Shown: positions 45,181 to 54,211 of the stretch, in pieces
Numbering within the stretch: position 1 is the stretch's first letter
How the letters are laid out: the number at the start of each line of letters is the position of its first letter
Made by a program: the position numbers and the translations under genes
Notes under the pieces: generated by a model
Database searches by the model: none
What the model was told of the DNA's origin: nothing
The model's input: the letters and a program-made list of their open reading frames with translations, nothing else
DNA from: Microcystis aeruginosa FD4
GTDB taxonomy: Bacteria; Cyanobacteriota; Cyanobacteriia; Cyanobacteriales; Microcystaceae
Direction: 5' to 3'
Length of the DNA: 64,000 bases
NCBI RefSeq assembly: GCF_009792235.1
Contig: NZ_CP046973.1
Coordinates: forward strand, 3,348,001-3,412,000

Positions 45181-46995
45181 TTAAATATCTGTGCCTAACA
45201 TTTGCAGTTTATATAAACTAGCGTAGAGGCCGTCTTTGGTTAATAAATCTTCATGGGTTCCCGATTCGACTAATTCCCCGCGTTTAAGAACAAGAATTCG
45301 ATCGACATCGCGAATAGTCGAGAGACGATGGGCGATAATAATCGCAGTACGATCAACTAAAATCTGTTCTAAAGCTTCTTGAATTAATACTTCTGTTCCC
45401 ACGTCTAAACTAGCGGTAGCTTCATCTAAAACTAGAATTTCGGGGTTACGAATAGCGACTCTCGCAAAAGCGAGTAATTGTTTTTGTCCTCCCGATAAAT
45501 TTGCGCCCCGTTCCCGTAAAAGAGTATGATAACCATCGGGTAACTCCTCGATAAAGTGATCGATATTGGTTAATTTAGCCGCTGCCTTCACTTGCTCAAA
45601 ATCATAATTTTCCCCTAAAGTAATATTGCGAGTAACATCGCCAGCAAAGAGAAAAGTTTCTTGGAGAATGACACCGATATAACGTCTTAATTCCGCTTGG
45701 GGAAGATAACGGATATCGATACCATCCACTAGAATTCTGCCCTTACTCGGTTCGTAAAGACGACAGAGAAGACGAATAATCGAACTTTTTCCCGCACCGG
45801 TGGGACCGACTAAAGCGACTTTTTCCCCTGGATGAATGGTAAAATTGAGAGCTTTGATAATATATTCATCGGGTTTATAACCAAACCAAACATTTTCAAA
45901 AATAATCTCGCCAGTTTGACGTTTTTCTGGAAAATAAAGCTCTTTAGAACTGTTAGGATCGGTGATTTCAATGGGAATACTAATTAATTCACCAATGCGT
46001 TCTATAGCAGTAAAACCCGCTTGAAACATGGTAAATTTTTCCGCAAACTGACGCAGGGGATTAAAGAGACGCTGAGAGAATAAAATAAAAGCTGATAAAA
46101 CTCCAAAATCAATGGTTTTCTGGAGAATAAAAATACCGCCTAACCATAATACTCCTCCCACGGCAATTAATCCGATCCATTCCAAAGTAGCTGAGACGGC
46201 AGAATCATAAAAAATTGTTTGATCTAGGGATTGACGATATTGAGTATTGATAGCGCGAAACATTTCAGCATTAAAGCGTTCGCGGCGAAATAATTGAACA
46301 ATATTGACTCCGACTACATTTTCCTGTAATTGGGCATTAAGTTTTGATAATTCCTCGCGTACTTGATAGTTAGCGCTGCGGTATTGTTTTTGAAAAAAGA
46401 TAATTAAAGCGGTGACGGGAAATAACATCAACACCAACAATAGAGCTAATTGCCATTGCAAGGTAAACATGGTGATGATAATAACTAAAATATTGACCAG
46501 ATCACTGACAACTCCGATCGCCCCACTAGCAAAAACTTCTCCTAATGCTTCCACATCGCTGGTTAAACGAGTGACTAAACGTCCCACGGGAGAGCGATCA
46601 AAAAAACTAGAGGAAAGGGAGGTGACATGGGTAAATAAATCTTCCCGGACATTAGCAGTAATTGACTGACCGACTTTCTGCACTAGATAACCTTGTGTTG
46701 TCCCTAAAATCAGTCGTAAAATAATCGAAACCGACAGGATAATAATTAGGGTATTAATGGCTGCTGTTAAGGGCATTTGAGCCAAAAAATCCCAAGTTTG
46801 TTCCTTTTGCAAAAGGGAGACCGCTTGACCGATAATTAAGGGTTGGACTGCCCCCGTGAGAGATAGGGGAAAAAGAAGTATTAATGACCAAAATAGCAGG
46901 GCTTTTTGCTTTTTTGCGTAGGGAAGTAGTCTTAATAATAAGCTCCAGTCATTTTCTTTGACCGGAGGGGACACAGGTGAGGATGATAGACTCAT
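45181..46995 (-). CDS. ABC exporter, fused membrane and ATPase domains
   Basis: Residues ~30-320 form the six-helix exporter domain; the C-terminal part is the ATPase: GPTGAGKSS (Walker A), LSGGQKQ (signature), ILVLDEATASLD (Walker B and D loop) and AHRLSTIRD (H loop). The layout is that of MsbA/MDR-type half transporters, which work as dimers to export lipids or drugs. The substrate cannot be told from sequence. The stop directly adjoins a TGATAAC repeat array. Confidence 0.93.
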   Translation of the reverse strand: MSLSSSPVSPPVKENDWSLLLRLLPYAKKQKALLFWSLILLFPLSLTGAVQPLIIGQAVSLLQKEQTWDFLAQMPLTAAINTLIIILSVSIILRLILGTTQGYLVQKVGQSITANVREDLFTHVTSLSSSFFDRSPVGRLVTRLTSDVEALGEVFASGAIGVVSDLVNILVIIITMFTLQWQLALLLVLMLFPVTALIIFFQKQYRSANYQVREELSKLNAQLQENVVGVNIVQLFRRERFNAEMFRAINTQYRQSLDQTIFYDSAVSATLEWIGLIAVGGVLWLGGIFILQKTIDFGVLSAFILFSQRLFNPLRQFAEKFTMFQAGFTAIERIGELISIPIEITDPNSSKELYFPEKRQTGEIIFENVWFGYKPDEYIIKALNFTIHPGEKVALVGPTGAGKSSIIRLLCRLYEPSKGRILVDGIDIRYLPQAELRRYIGVILQETFLFAGDVTRNITLGENYDFEQVKAAAKLTNIDHFIEELPDGYHTLLRERGANLSGGQKQLLAFARVAIRNPEILVLDEATASLDVGTEVLIQEALEQILVDRTAIIIAHRLSTIRDVDRILVLKRGELVESGTHEDLLTKDGLYASLYKLQMLGTDI

Positions 46996-47035
46996 GAAGG
47001 GATTTCCAGTGAAATTCTCGGCAGCCGGGGAGAAA

Positions 47036-48112
47036 TTACGCCCCTATTGTTAACTTTTCTAACAGGCGATCAATCTGGAAATGTTCCTCCATTAATTCTC
47101 GAATACAAGCGACTTTTACCTGTTCCTGTAAGCGAATCTTCCCGAAGGCCTGATCGACGATTTCCACGGTGGTGAGAGTATCTAAATTTACCGAGAGAAT
47201 TGGTACTTCTAAATCCTCGGCCCGGTCTAAAATCAGAGGCTCTGGAGAGATGGAACCGGTTAAGATTAAACAGGTGGTGGAAGTTTCTAGGGCAGCTAAC
47301 TGTAGGTCTGTGCGATCGCCACCCGTAATCACGGCCATATTTTCCCCCTTGCGAAAATATTCTAAAGCGGCGTTGACATTCATTGCCCCGATCGCTAAAC
47401 TTTCTACCATCCAATCCAAACGATCGGGCCGACATAATACTTTGGCCCCCAAAAGATGGACGATTTCCCGAACACTAATACTACGCAGCAGTTTACTAGC
47501 GGGTAACAGTCCTAAAACTTCCACCCCTTGGCCAGCGAGATAGGGTTTCAGGAGAGATTGTACTTCCTCCCAATCATCGGCAGGGATATCACTAATCACT
47601 ACCCCCAGCAGCTGATTATTTAATTCCTGTCTTGCTTTCAGCAGACTCTCGGCAATCAGGGGAGAACTATAGCGGGCCACCAATAGGATCGGAGTCTGGA
47701 GAATTTTGGCCATCTCCCCCATTGATAACTGAAAAATACTGCCTTCCCAGAGAGTCCCCGGCCCTTCGAGGAGGGTAATATCACTGTTAACCCGATCGAG
47801 ATAGCCCGCAAGAATATTGCCGTAGTCCTGTTGATCTGCACCTTGTAGACGTTTAGCAACGGAATCCACATCCGTATAGATCAGGGGTAAACGCAGCTGC
47901 TCGGGGGATAATTCTAGTAATTGCCGGATAAATTCTACATCCTCATCGACCAATTGCCCATCGACGTAGCCCGGACAATTGCCCACTGGTTTGCCGTAAC
48001 TTATCTCTAGTCCTTTTTGTCGCAAGAGATGCGCTAAACCGACTACAGTTCCCGATTTACCACTGAGGGGTTCCAGGGAAGAAATAAGTATAGATTTGGC
48101 TGATTTCGCCAC
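47036..48112 (-). CDS. DRTGG-domain, BioD/CobB-type P-loop protein
   Basis: An AAA_26/BioD-like N-terminus (ILISSLEPLSGKSGTVVGLAHLL, LLEGPGTLWEG) is followed by a DRTGG domain (ISVREIVHLLGAKVL, AVITGGDRTDLQLAAL, CLILTGS). Similar proteins are often labelled as phosphotransacetylase-family or cobyrinic-acid-synthase-like; the reaction of this stand-alone form is unknown. It is encoded 34 bases after the EbsA-like gene on the same strand and is probably co-transcribed with it. Confidence 0.8.
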   Translation of the reverse strand: MAKSAKSILISSLEPLSGKSGTVVGLAHLLRQKGLEISYGKPVGNCPGYVDGQLVDEDVEFIRQLLELSPEQLRLPLIYTDVDSVAKRLQGADQQDYGNILAGYLDRVNSDITLLEGPGTLWEGSIFQLSMGEMAKILQTPILLVARYSSPLIAESLLKARQELNNQLLGVVISDIPADDWEEVQSLLKPYLAGQGVEVLGLLPASKLLRSISVREIVHLLGAKVLCRPDRLDWMVESLAIGAMNVNAALEYFRKGENMAVITGGDRTDLQLAALETSTTCLILTGSISPEPLILDRAEDLEVPILSVNLDTLTTVEIVDQAFGKIRLQEQVKVACIRELMEEHFQIDRLLEKLTIGA

Positions 48113-48146
48113 GATTTGCTCCTTTTAACCCGTACAGTCCCGACTT

Positions 48147-48524
48147 TTATTCTTCAAATCGCAGCAGTTTCCGATAAAATCCCTGCGAAAAGTCGGCCGA
48201 ACCTAGCTGCTTAAAGGTTTTAATCGCATCGATGAGATATTCGATCAACTCGGAGTTAATAATCGTCATCTCATAGCTTAGGTCGGCCTGTCCTTCAAAT
48301 TGTAAACGACAACGGGTCAATTCCGAGGGCAATTTTGATACATACCAAGACGCTACAAAGGGAATCCCTTTACTGCTTTCTATGCGACGACGACCTTCTA
48401 AAGATCCTGCTTGATACAAAGCGATCGCATAGGGCAGGATACTATGTTTGTCCTTGGCATAGTAGGGCATATATACTACCACATCGGCCTTATTAGCGGG
48501 TTCTAATTGTTCGATAGTCGGCAT
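48147..48524 (-). CDS. EbsA-like protein
   Basis: The 125-residue product (VVVYMPYYAKDKHSILPYAIALY, GIPFVASWYVSKLPSELTRCRLQFEG, SYEMTIINSELIEYLIDAIKTFKQL) resembles the small cyanobacterial EbsA protein, which works with the type IV pilus/secretion machine and biofilm control in Synechococcus. The match is from memory of the family pattern, not from an alignment. It has no signal peptide or membrane segment. Confidence 0.62.
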   Translation of the reverse strand: MPTIEQLEPANKADVVVYMPYYAKDKHSILPYAIALYQAGSLEGRRRIESSKGIPFVASWYVSKLPSELTRCRLQFEGQADLSYEMTIINSELIEYLIDAIKTFKQLGSADFSQGFYRKLLRFEE

Positions 48525-48646
48525 AATTAGTCAATTCTTTTTTGGTTCACAGCCAAGTTACCAGTGACACTGATATTTTCCATATATTTTAACCGATCGA
48601 TCGGGGAATCTCCTGATCGGGACAATAGGCAGAATTTACGACCAGA

Positions 48647-49903
48647 TCAACTTTCTATACTGAGGTGATCATCGGCTATAATCGGCATACTAACCCGAAA
48701 AACCGTGCCAGGGTAGGGGGAACTTGTTGGATCGGGATTGGGACTGATAAATTCAATCGTCCCCCCCATGCTGGTAATTAATTCTTTGGCGATCGCTAAA
48801 CCCAATCCCGTACCCCCTATATCTCCCCCCGCTTGCACTCCCCGGTAGTGACGTTGAAAAATTCTTTCTTGATCGCTCCTCGGAATACCATAACCCGTGT
48901 CTTTAAAAACAATTTCTACACTATTCTTAACATTTTTTACCTCGACGGTGACTTTGCCGCCGGCAGCAGTATATTTGAGGGCATTATCAATTAAATTGCT
49001 GAATACTTCCCGCAAACCGGGGACATTGGCGCGAATAAGTGGTATGTCTTCCCCGTGAATCGTTTCTAGACCGATATTTCTCTCTTTGGCTACCGCTTGG
49101 GCGGAAAGGAGCAGCGGATCGAGAAGATCATGGAGATCGATCGGAGTTAGTTGGCTGCTGTCAGCAGGCAAGAGAAAGGCGGTGGGGGAAGATTGCGCTT
49201 GCAGGAGAGGAATATCGACAGTGGGGTAATTTTCGCTTTCTTGGTGGATTTGTGCCTCAAATTCGGCGATTAAGTCCCGAACTCGATCGCTTTCCCTCAG
49301 GATACCAGCAATGGCGGGATCGTTACCTTCTTCGGCTAAAAGTCTTTTGAGCAGAAGTTTACCAAAGGTTTTTAAAGCGGTGAGGGGATTGCGGATTTGA
49401 TGGAGAAAGGTATCGAGGCGCTGACTTTGCCATTGTCGATAATAACGTTCTTCCCCCAATTGGCGATCAAGTACACAGGCTAAAGCGAGGGTTTGGGTGA
49501 TTTTTTCCATCTGGGTTAATTCCCAGCTTTGCCAAGGTCGTTTTTCTCTGGTTGTCACCAATAATCCGATCATGCCCTCTTCATACATTAAGGGTAAAAA
49601 CAAGCGATGACTGCTGACGCTCTCCTGATTACCCCAGAGGTGGGACAAATCTTCTAACTTAACCGCAGTTAACAAGTCTGCCGCCGGTTGCCCCGGTTGT
49701 AAGGAAAGCCGCTTTTTTTGGGGAGAAGGGGGATTAAAAGGCGGATAAACAACGACTGGGATTAAATTACTCGATAAAGGTTCGGTTAAATAAACCGCAC
49801 TTCTGTCAGCTTCCATTTGCTCCCGCAAAAGTTCCATCTGCACTTGACAAAGGGCAATAAAATCATCACTAAGGGGCGTCCGGGAGGGGGAGGAGAAGAG
49901 CAT
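48647..49903 (-). CDS. GAF-type sensor histidine kinase
   Basis: Residues ~10-150 look like a GAF sensor domain. The HisKA block FLHQIRNPLTALKTF places the phosphorylated His at 168. The ATPase part has NLIDNALKYT (N box), DTGYGIP (G1) and GGTGLGLAIAKEL (G2). No membrane segment, so it is a cytoplasmic sensor. No response-regulator gene is adjacent; the nearest lies 3.4 kb away on the other strand. Confidence 0.9.
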   Translation of the reverse strand: MLFSSPSRTPLSDDFIALCQVQMELLREQMEADRSAVYLTEPLSSNLIPVVVYPPFNPPSPQKKRLSLQPGQPAADLLTAVKLEDLSHLWGNQESVSSHRLFLPLMYEEGMIGLLVTTREKRPWQSWELTQMEKITQTLALACVLDRQLGEERYYRQWQSQRLDTFLHQIRNPLTALKTFGKLLLKRLLAEEGNDPAIAGILRESDRVRDLIAEFEAQIHQESENYPTVDIPLLQAQSSPTAFLLPADSSQLTPIDLHDLLDPLLLSAQAVAKERNIGLETIHGEDIPLIRANVPGLREVFSNLIDNALKYTAAGGKVTVEVKNVKNSVEIVFKDTGYGIPRSDQERIFQRHYRGVQAGGDIGGTGLGLAIAKELITSMGGTIEFISPNPDPTSSPYPGTVFRVSMPIIADDHLSIES

Positions 49904-50291
49904 ACCAAGAAAGTAAAAAGTAAAAAATTAGAAAACCCAGATACAGCTAGGGTTGCGAGTTTTGTTTCCCAGTGTACATAGGAGAGAATGACCATCCTCT
50001 TGGGTCGAGGGCAGCCAGCAAAAAGCAATTAGGACAAGGGTTTGGTCACTATTTTAGGGGTGGATCACGGTATATATTAAAAAAAGTTTAAGAATAATAA
50101 GTTTTGTATCGGTATTTGGGGGTGTGTTTTTGTCAGAAAAACTTAAACATAGTCTCAGTCTAGCTTCTAGTCAAACTTGTCTGTAATTGGGTTTGTGAGA
50201 GACACTTGATTTCTTGGTCTAGAAGGGATATAATCACTACGGCTTTTGTAACTATCATTACAACGATTAGCCAAAACAGGAGGTAATTGGG
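49904..50291. other. divergent promoter region between the kinase and DUF3155 genes
   Basis: No gene. AAGTAAAAAGTAAAAAATTAG near 49915 is a short repeated word. The DUF3155 ribosome site AGGAGG is at 50278-50283. No firm promoter boxes were fixed. Confidence 0.35.
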
Positions 50292-50606
50292 TTGGCCAGA
50301 AAACGGAAACGTAAAAGTCGCCGTCGTCAAGAAGGACGTAAGATACTTGAACTTGTACCCCAGTATAGTATTGAAAGTGGCGAGGATAAACCCGTAACTG
50401 CGGCGCGTAAGTATATTCAAGCTATAGGCATTAGCCCACCAGCTTTATTGATTGTCAAGCGTAACGAGCATACAACTGATCGCTATTTCTGGGCTGAAAA
50501 AGGACTGTTTGGAGCGCAATATGTGGAGGAAAACCACTTCCTTTTCCCCAGTTTGCGCGACCTGCAGCCCCAACCCGTCAAAGCACCAGTAGCAGTTGCT
50601 AAGTAA
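50292..50606 (+). CDS. DUF3155 protein
   Basis: The TTG at 50292 is the start, since AGGAGG precedes it by eight bases and MARKRKRKSRRRQEGRKIL is the family N-terminus. The 104-residue product has a highly basic N-terminus, a VTAARKYIQAIGI block and a RYFWAEKGLFGAQYVEENHFLFPSL core. This is a small cyanobacterial family of unknown function; the basic head suggests nucleic-acid or ribosome contact. Confidence 0.85.
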   Translation: MARKRKRKSRRRQEGRKILELVPQYSIESGEDKPVTAARKYIQAIGISPPALLIVKRNEHTTDRYFWAEKGLFGAQYVEENHFLFPSLRDLQPQPVKAPVAVAK

Positions 50607-50640
50607 CCGAAAGGACTATTAATCATATCATGGAAAGTGA

Positions 50641-50673
50641 ACTCGTTTGCGAAAAAGTAAACGAGTTTTTTTT
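50641..50673 (+). terminator. intrinsic terminator after the DUF3155 gene
   Basis: ACTCGTTT (50641-50648) pairs with AAACGAGT (50658-50665), followed by a run of T to 50673. Confidence 0.85.
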
Positions 50674-50689
50674 GTCTGAGATCTGGGAA

Positions 50690-50718
50690 TCAGCCATCAG
50701 CTTTTCGCTGATGGCTGA
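50690..50718. repeat. perfect hairpin between convergent gene ends
   Basis: TCAGCCATCAGC (50690-50701) and GCTGATGGCTGA (50707-50718) form a 12-pair stem with a five-base loop. There is no T-run on either side. It may act as a transcription barrier for the protease gene on the minus strand, or as a structured 3' end. Confidence 0.65.
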
Positions 50719-50753
50719 AGATAAGAAATCTGAGGCTGAAAAGCAGCCGAGTT

Positions 50754-52571
50754 TTAGGCGACATTACCTGCTGTGGCCGTAATAATTTGACGCACTTGAG
50801 CATCGGTCAGATTAGGATTGGCATTCAACATTAAGGCCACCACTCCGGCCACATGAGGTGCTGCCATGGAGGTTCCACTCAAGAAACCATAGCCACCATT
50901 AGGGAGAGTAGAATACACTTGTACACCAGGGGCGGTGACATACCGCATCGAAGAATTGGAACCAGCACGATTGGAGAAGGAAGCCATCTGGTTAGAACTA
51001 TTAACAGCACCGACGGCAAGACCCCAAGAGGTGGCATTGACAGCGGGATAACCGGGTTGAGCTGCCCCCCCATTACCGGCGGCCATAACCACGATAACAC
51101 TGCGACTGCTGGCATACTGGAGGGCTGCTTGAACCTCACTGTTAGTGCTACCACCTCCCAAACTCATATTAATCACATCAGCACCGTTATCTACCGCATA
51201 GCGAATGCCTTGGGCAACGCCACTATAGCTGCCACTACCAGAATCGCTCAAAACTTTCACCGGCATAATTCTGGCATTGTAGGCCACACCAGTGGCCCCG
51301 AAACCATTATTACCAGCAGCAATGGTTCCCGCCACATGGCTACCATGGCCGTTAACATCTAAAGTGTTATTATTGCCATTGGCAAAGTTCCAGCCATAAA
51401 CGTCATCAACGTAACCGTTGCCATCGTTATCAAGACCATCATTGGCAATTTCGCCCGCATTCGTCCAAATATTGGCCGCTAAGTCGGCATGATTGCGGTC
51501 AACTCCTGTATCTAGTACAGCAACGATGACTCCTTGTCCTGTATAACCTCTTGCCCACGCTTCGGGAGCATTAACTAAGTTAACCCCCCAGTCATTAGCA
51601 CCACCAAAAGTGGGAACATCGGCAAAAGGACTTTGATTCAAGGCTCCGGCGACGGCTCCCGCAGCATTAACTAAACCGTATCCTGAAATGGCACTATATC
51701 CGGGTACAACTGGGGTTGTGGTTGCCGACAGGGTTAAGTTATAGTTAGTACTGCCACTGTAGGGATAAACCCGGACAAAGTAAGTACCCGCATTCAGTTG
51801 ACCAGTAATACTCTCACTGATGTTACTGCCATTAGTGGATCTAGCAATCACACTGCCATTACTATCTAACAAGGACACATCAGCATCGGCACTTAATCCC
51901 GTTAAACTCAGGCTAAAGTTGCTACTGGTTCCTAAACTAAAACGATAGTAATCATTGGTGTCTGTAAAACCAACAAAATCGCTGTAGGTGCTAGGAGTTG
52001 CTCCAATGGTGATATCACGCGCCGTTGCTAAGGTATTACCGGCATTATCAGGAATCACTACAGAAGCGGCAGCTAAACTTAAGTCATAGTTAGTGCTGCC
52101 ACTGTAGGGATAAACCCAAACATAGTAAGTACCCGCATTCAGTTGACCAGTAATACTCTCACTATCGTTACTGCCATTAATGGAGCTAGTAATCTCATTG
52201 CCATTACTATCTAATAAGGACACATCAGCATCGGCACTTAATCCTGTTAAATTCAGGCTAAAGTTGCTACTGGTTCCTAAACTAAAACGATAGTAATCAT
52301 TGGTGTCTGTAGAACCAACAAAATCGCTGTAGGTGCTAGGAGTTTCTCCAATGGTGATATCACGGGCCGTTGCTAAGGTATTACCGGCGTTATCTAAGGT
52401 AGTAAGATTAAGATCAAGGCTCGCTACTTCTTCTTTGAAAAGAGATGTGGCTAGATTAGTGGTGGAGGGAAAAATTGATGACTTATTCCCCGCTAGGAAT
52501 TTCTGAAAACCTGAGGAATCTAGACTATCTATACAGTTATAGAGGTCGTTGCTAGTAAAGTTATCTATCAT
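50754..52571 (-). CDS. subtilisin-family serine protease with two PPC domains
   Basis: Two N-terminal pre-peptidase C-type (PPC) beta domains (residues ~58-170 and ~173-285) precede an S8 catalytic domain: VAVLDTGVDRNHADL (Asp), NGHGSHVAGTIAA (His) and SGTSMAAPHVAGV (Ser), with VIVVMAAGNGG as the oxyanion Asn region. The two PPC copies are nearly identical at the base level with a 345-bp period, so the duplication is recent. No clear signal peptide is seen, but PPC domains are usual in secreted proteases; export may need another route. The PPC domains sit before rather than after the catalytic domain, which is less usual. Confidence 0.93.
   Translation of the reverse strand: MIDNFTSNDLYNCIDSLDSSGFQKFLAGNKSSIFPSTTNLATSLFKEEVASLDLNLTTLDNAGNTLATARDITIGETPSTYSDFVGSTDTNDYYRFSLGTSSNFSLNLTGLSADADVSLLDSNGNEITSSINGSNDSESITGQLNAGTYYVWVYPYSGSTNYDLSLAAASVVIPDNAGNTLATARDITIGATPSTYSDFVGFTDTNDYYRFSLGTSSNFSLSLTGLSADADVSLLDSNGSVIARSTNGSNISESITGQLNAGTYFVRVYPYSGSTNYNLTLSATTTPVVPGYSAISGYGLVNAAGAVAGALNQSPFADVPTFGGANDWGVNLVNAPEAWARGYTGQGVIVAVLDTGVDRNHADLAANIWTNAGEIANDGLDNDGNGYVDDVYGWNFANGNNNTLDVNGHGSHVAGTIAAGNNGFGATGVAYNARIMPVKVLSDSGSGSYSGVAQGIRYAVDNGADVINMSLGGGSTNSEVQAALQYASSRSVIVVMAAGNGGAAQPGYPAVNATSWGLAVGAVNSSNQMASFSNRAGSNSSMRYVTAPGVQVYSTLPNGGYGFLSGTSMAAPHVAGVVALMLNANPNLTDAQVRQIITATAGNVA
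51730..52395. repeat. 345-bp in-gene tandem duplication (PPC domain)
   Basis: The two copies start at equivalent words TTACCGGC at 52036 and 52381, a period of 345 bp or 115 codons. Only scattered base changes separate them over about 310 bp. Confidence 0.88.
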
Positions 52572-52810
52572 GGTGTTCTGGTGGTTTTTTATTGGTTAAA
52601 TGGCTGAGAGAACAATCAAGAAGACCTGATCAGACAGACAATATTTGTCAACTTTTGGGTAAGTCCCCAAAAGAGTAGGCCAATTCAAATCTGAATTGCA
52701 TTACTGTCCGAGTTTTTACGTCAATTCAAATCTGGATTACACCACCCTCTGACATTATTCCAAAGAATACCTTGAATGGGGTTCGATAGTCAAGACATTT
52801 TTGGGGACGT

Positions 52811-52880
<70 letters not shown>

Positions 52881-52967
52881 AATGCGATGTGTAACTAAGA
52901 AACGACAGAATCAGGGTTCCAGAGGATACTTTATCTCTGCTGATTTCTGAAAGCCTTGTAAATCAAG

Positions 52968-53099
52968 GGCTCTTCTGGTTTCTGTGTGAAAACGAGGTCT
53001 ATACTGATAGAATATCCGCAAAATAGCCCTAAAAGTCTTGCCCGATAAGCATTTCACGATTCCATAAGCAAAAATTATCACACAAAGTCGAGAAGAGCC
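52968..53099. mobile_element. miniature element with GGCTCTTC ends
   Basis: GGCTCTTCTGGTTTCTGTGTGA at 52968-52989 is mirrored in inverted form at 53078-53099 with 18 of 22 matches. The GGCTCTTC end recalls ISL3-type elements. The 132-bp interior is non-coding, and no target duplication was found. Confidence 0.65.
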
Positions 53100-53159
53100 A
53101 AAATTAGTTGCACATGGGGTGAATTATGAAGTAGGGAGCAGGGAGCGGGGAGCTTTTTT

Positions 53160-53230
53160 TCAGTGACCAGTCAACAGTAAACAGTAATCAGTGAAGTGAA
53201 AACTCACATCTGATCACTGATCACTGATTC
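53160..53230. repeat. period-7 type repeat (CAGTAAA/TGATCAC)
   Basis: Short heptamer words CAGTAAA, CAGTAAT and TGATCAC occur in series, with a TGATCACTGATCACTGAT palindromic part. Confidence 0.75.
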
Positions 53231-53333
53231 AAAGCTGACTCCTGACGAATGTTACGATTGTTACAACATCTTGACATTAATTCTGATACCCTGACAATGT
53301 GTCAATCTGTGCAGTAATGGGGCAGAAACTCAA

Positions 53334-54122
53334 GTGGTATCGATCCATATTTCTATTGTTGAGGGCAACCCGCACTTGCGATCGCTATTAGCTTGGCATC
53401 TGCAACAGGCCGGTTATTTGGTTAATCAATCGGCAACCCTGCAAAGTGCGCGTCAAGCTTTCCTTCATCGTCAACCAACCTTAGCAATTATCGATTCCGA
53501 CTTGCCAGATGGGGATGGAATCGAACTTTGCCGTTGGCTTTATCAACAAAAACAGTCTTTAATACTGATTCTATCGGCCCGCAATAGCGAAAAAGATGTG
53601 GTCAATGGTTTAAAAGCAGGGGCCGACGACTACCTGAGAAAGCCCTTTGGAATGCAAGAATTTATGGCTAGGGTAGAAGTGTTAACTCGTCGTTTAGGCA
53701 GTAGGGCTGCTCCCCTACACTTGGATTATGGGGAATTAAAAATAGATTTAGCCCAAAGACGGGTACAATTTCGCGAGGAATATATCGAATTAACCCCCCA
53801 AGAGTTTAGCCTACTCTACGTTTTAGCCCAAGCGGAGGGAACACCCCTATCAAGAGCCGATTTGCTGCGTCGTGCCTGGCCTGAGGAAATTGATAACCCC
53901 CGGACAATTGATACCCATGTTCTCTCTCTGCGGAAAAAAATCGAAACCGATCCCAGGCAACCTAATTTAATTCAAACCGTCCGCAACGTCGGCTATCGTT
54001 TCAATCTAGAAATGTTGGCCGAGATGACTTCAGCTTTAGAAGCTAATATTATTGCCCCCACCAAAGGCAATCATAACGGTCATTCCATGAGTAAAATTCC
54101 CGCTCACAATGTTAGTCGTTAA
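53334..54122 (+). CDS. OmpR/PhoB-type response regulator
   Basis: The receiver domain (1-120) has the phosphorylation Asp at D54 (AIIDSDLPDGDG), LSARNSEKDV (Ser/Thr switch) and LRKPF (Lys). The usual paired acidic residues near the N-terminus are reduced to a single Glu (IVEGN, E10). The C-terminal winged helix (ELTPQEFSLLYVLAQ, TIDTHVLSLRKKIE, VRNVGYRF) is of the OmpR class. A tail of about 35 residues follows. It binds DNA as a phosphorylation-controlled regulator. The start is GTG at 53334. A specific name could not be assigned. Confidence 0.88.
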   Translation: MVSIHISIVEGNPHLRSLLAWHLQQAGYLVNQSATLQSARQAFLHRQPTLAIIDSDLPDGDGIELCRWLYQQKQSLILILSARNSEKDVVNGLKAGADDYLRKPFGMQEFMARVEVLTRRLGSRAAPLHLDYGELKIDLAQRRVQFREEYIELTPQEFSLLYVLAQAEGTPLSRADLLRRAWPEEIDNPRTIDTHVLSLRKKIETDPRQPNLIQTVRNVGYRFNLEMLAEMTSALEANIIAPTKGNHNGHSMSKIPAHNVSR

Positions 54123-54168
54123 TTCTGGCTTTGTCCAACCAATGAGCAGATTTTCTGCTGAAATCAAT

Positions 54169-54202
54169 CGTCTCCTAAGCACTTCCTCAAAGCGAGGAGA
54201 CG
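54169..54202. terminator. hairpin between the convergent response-regulator and ftsH ends
   Basis: CGTCTCCT (54169-54176) pairs with AGGAGACG (54195-54202). Only short A/T runs flank it, so terminator activity is likely but weak on either strand. Confidence 0.45.
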
Positions 54203-54211
54203 AAAACAAAA

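Noticed and set aside
47070..47435. 121-residue frame within the DRTGG-type gene
   Set aside because: Out-of-frame shadow on the same strand, with composition unlike a protein.
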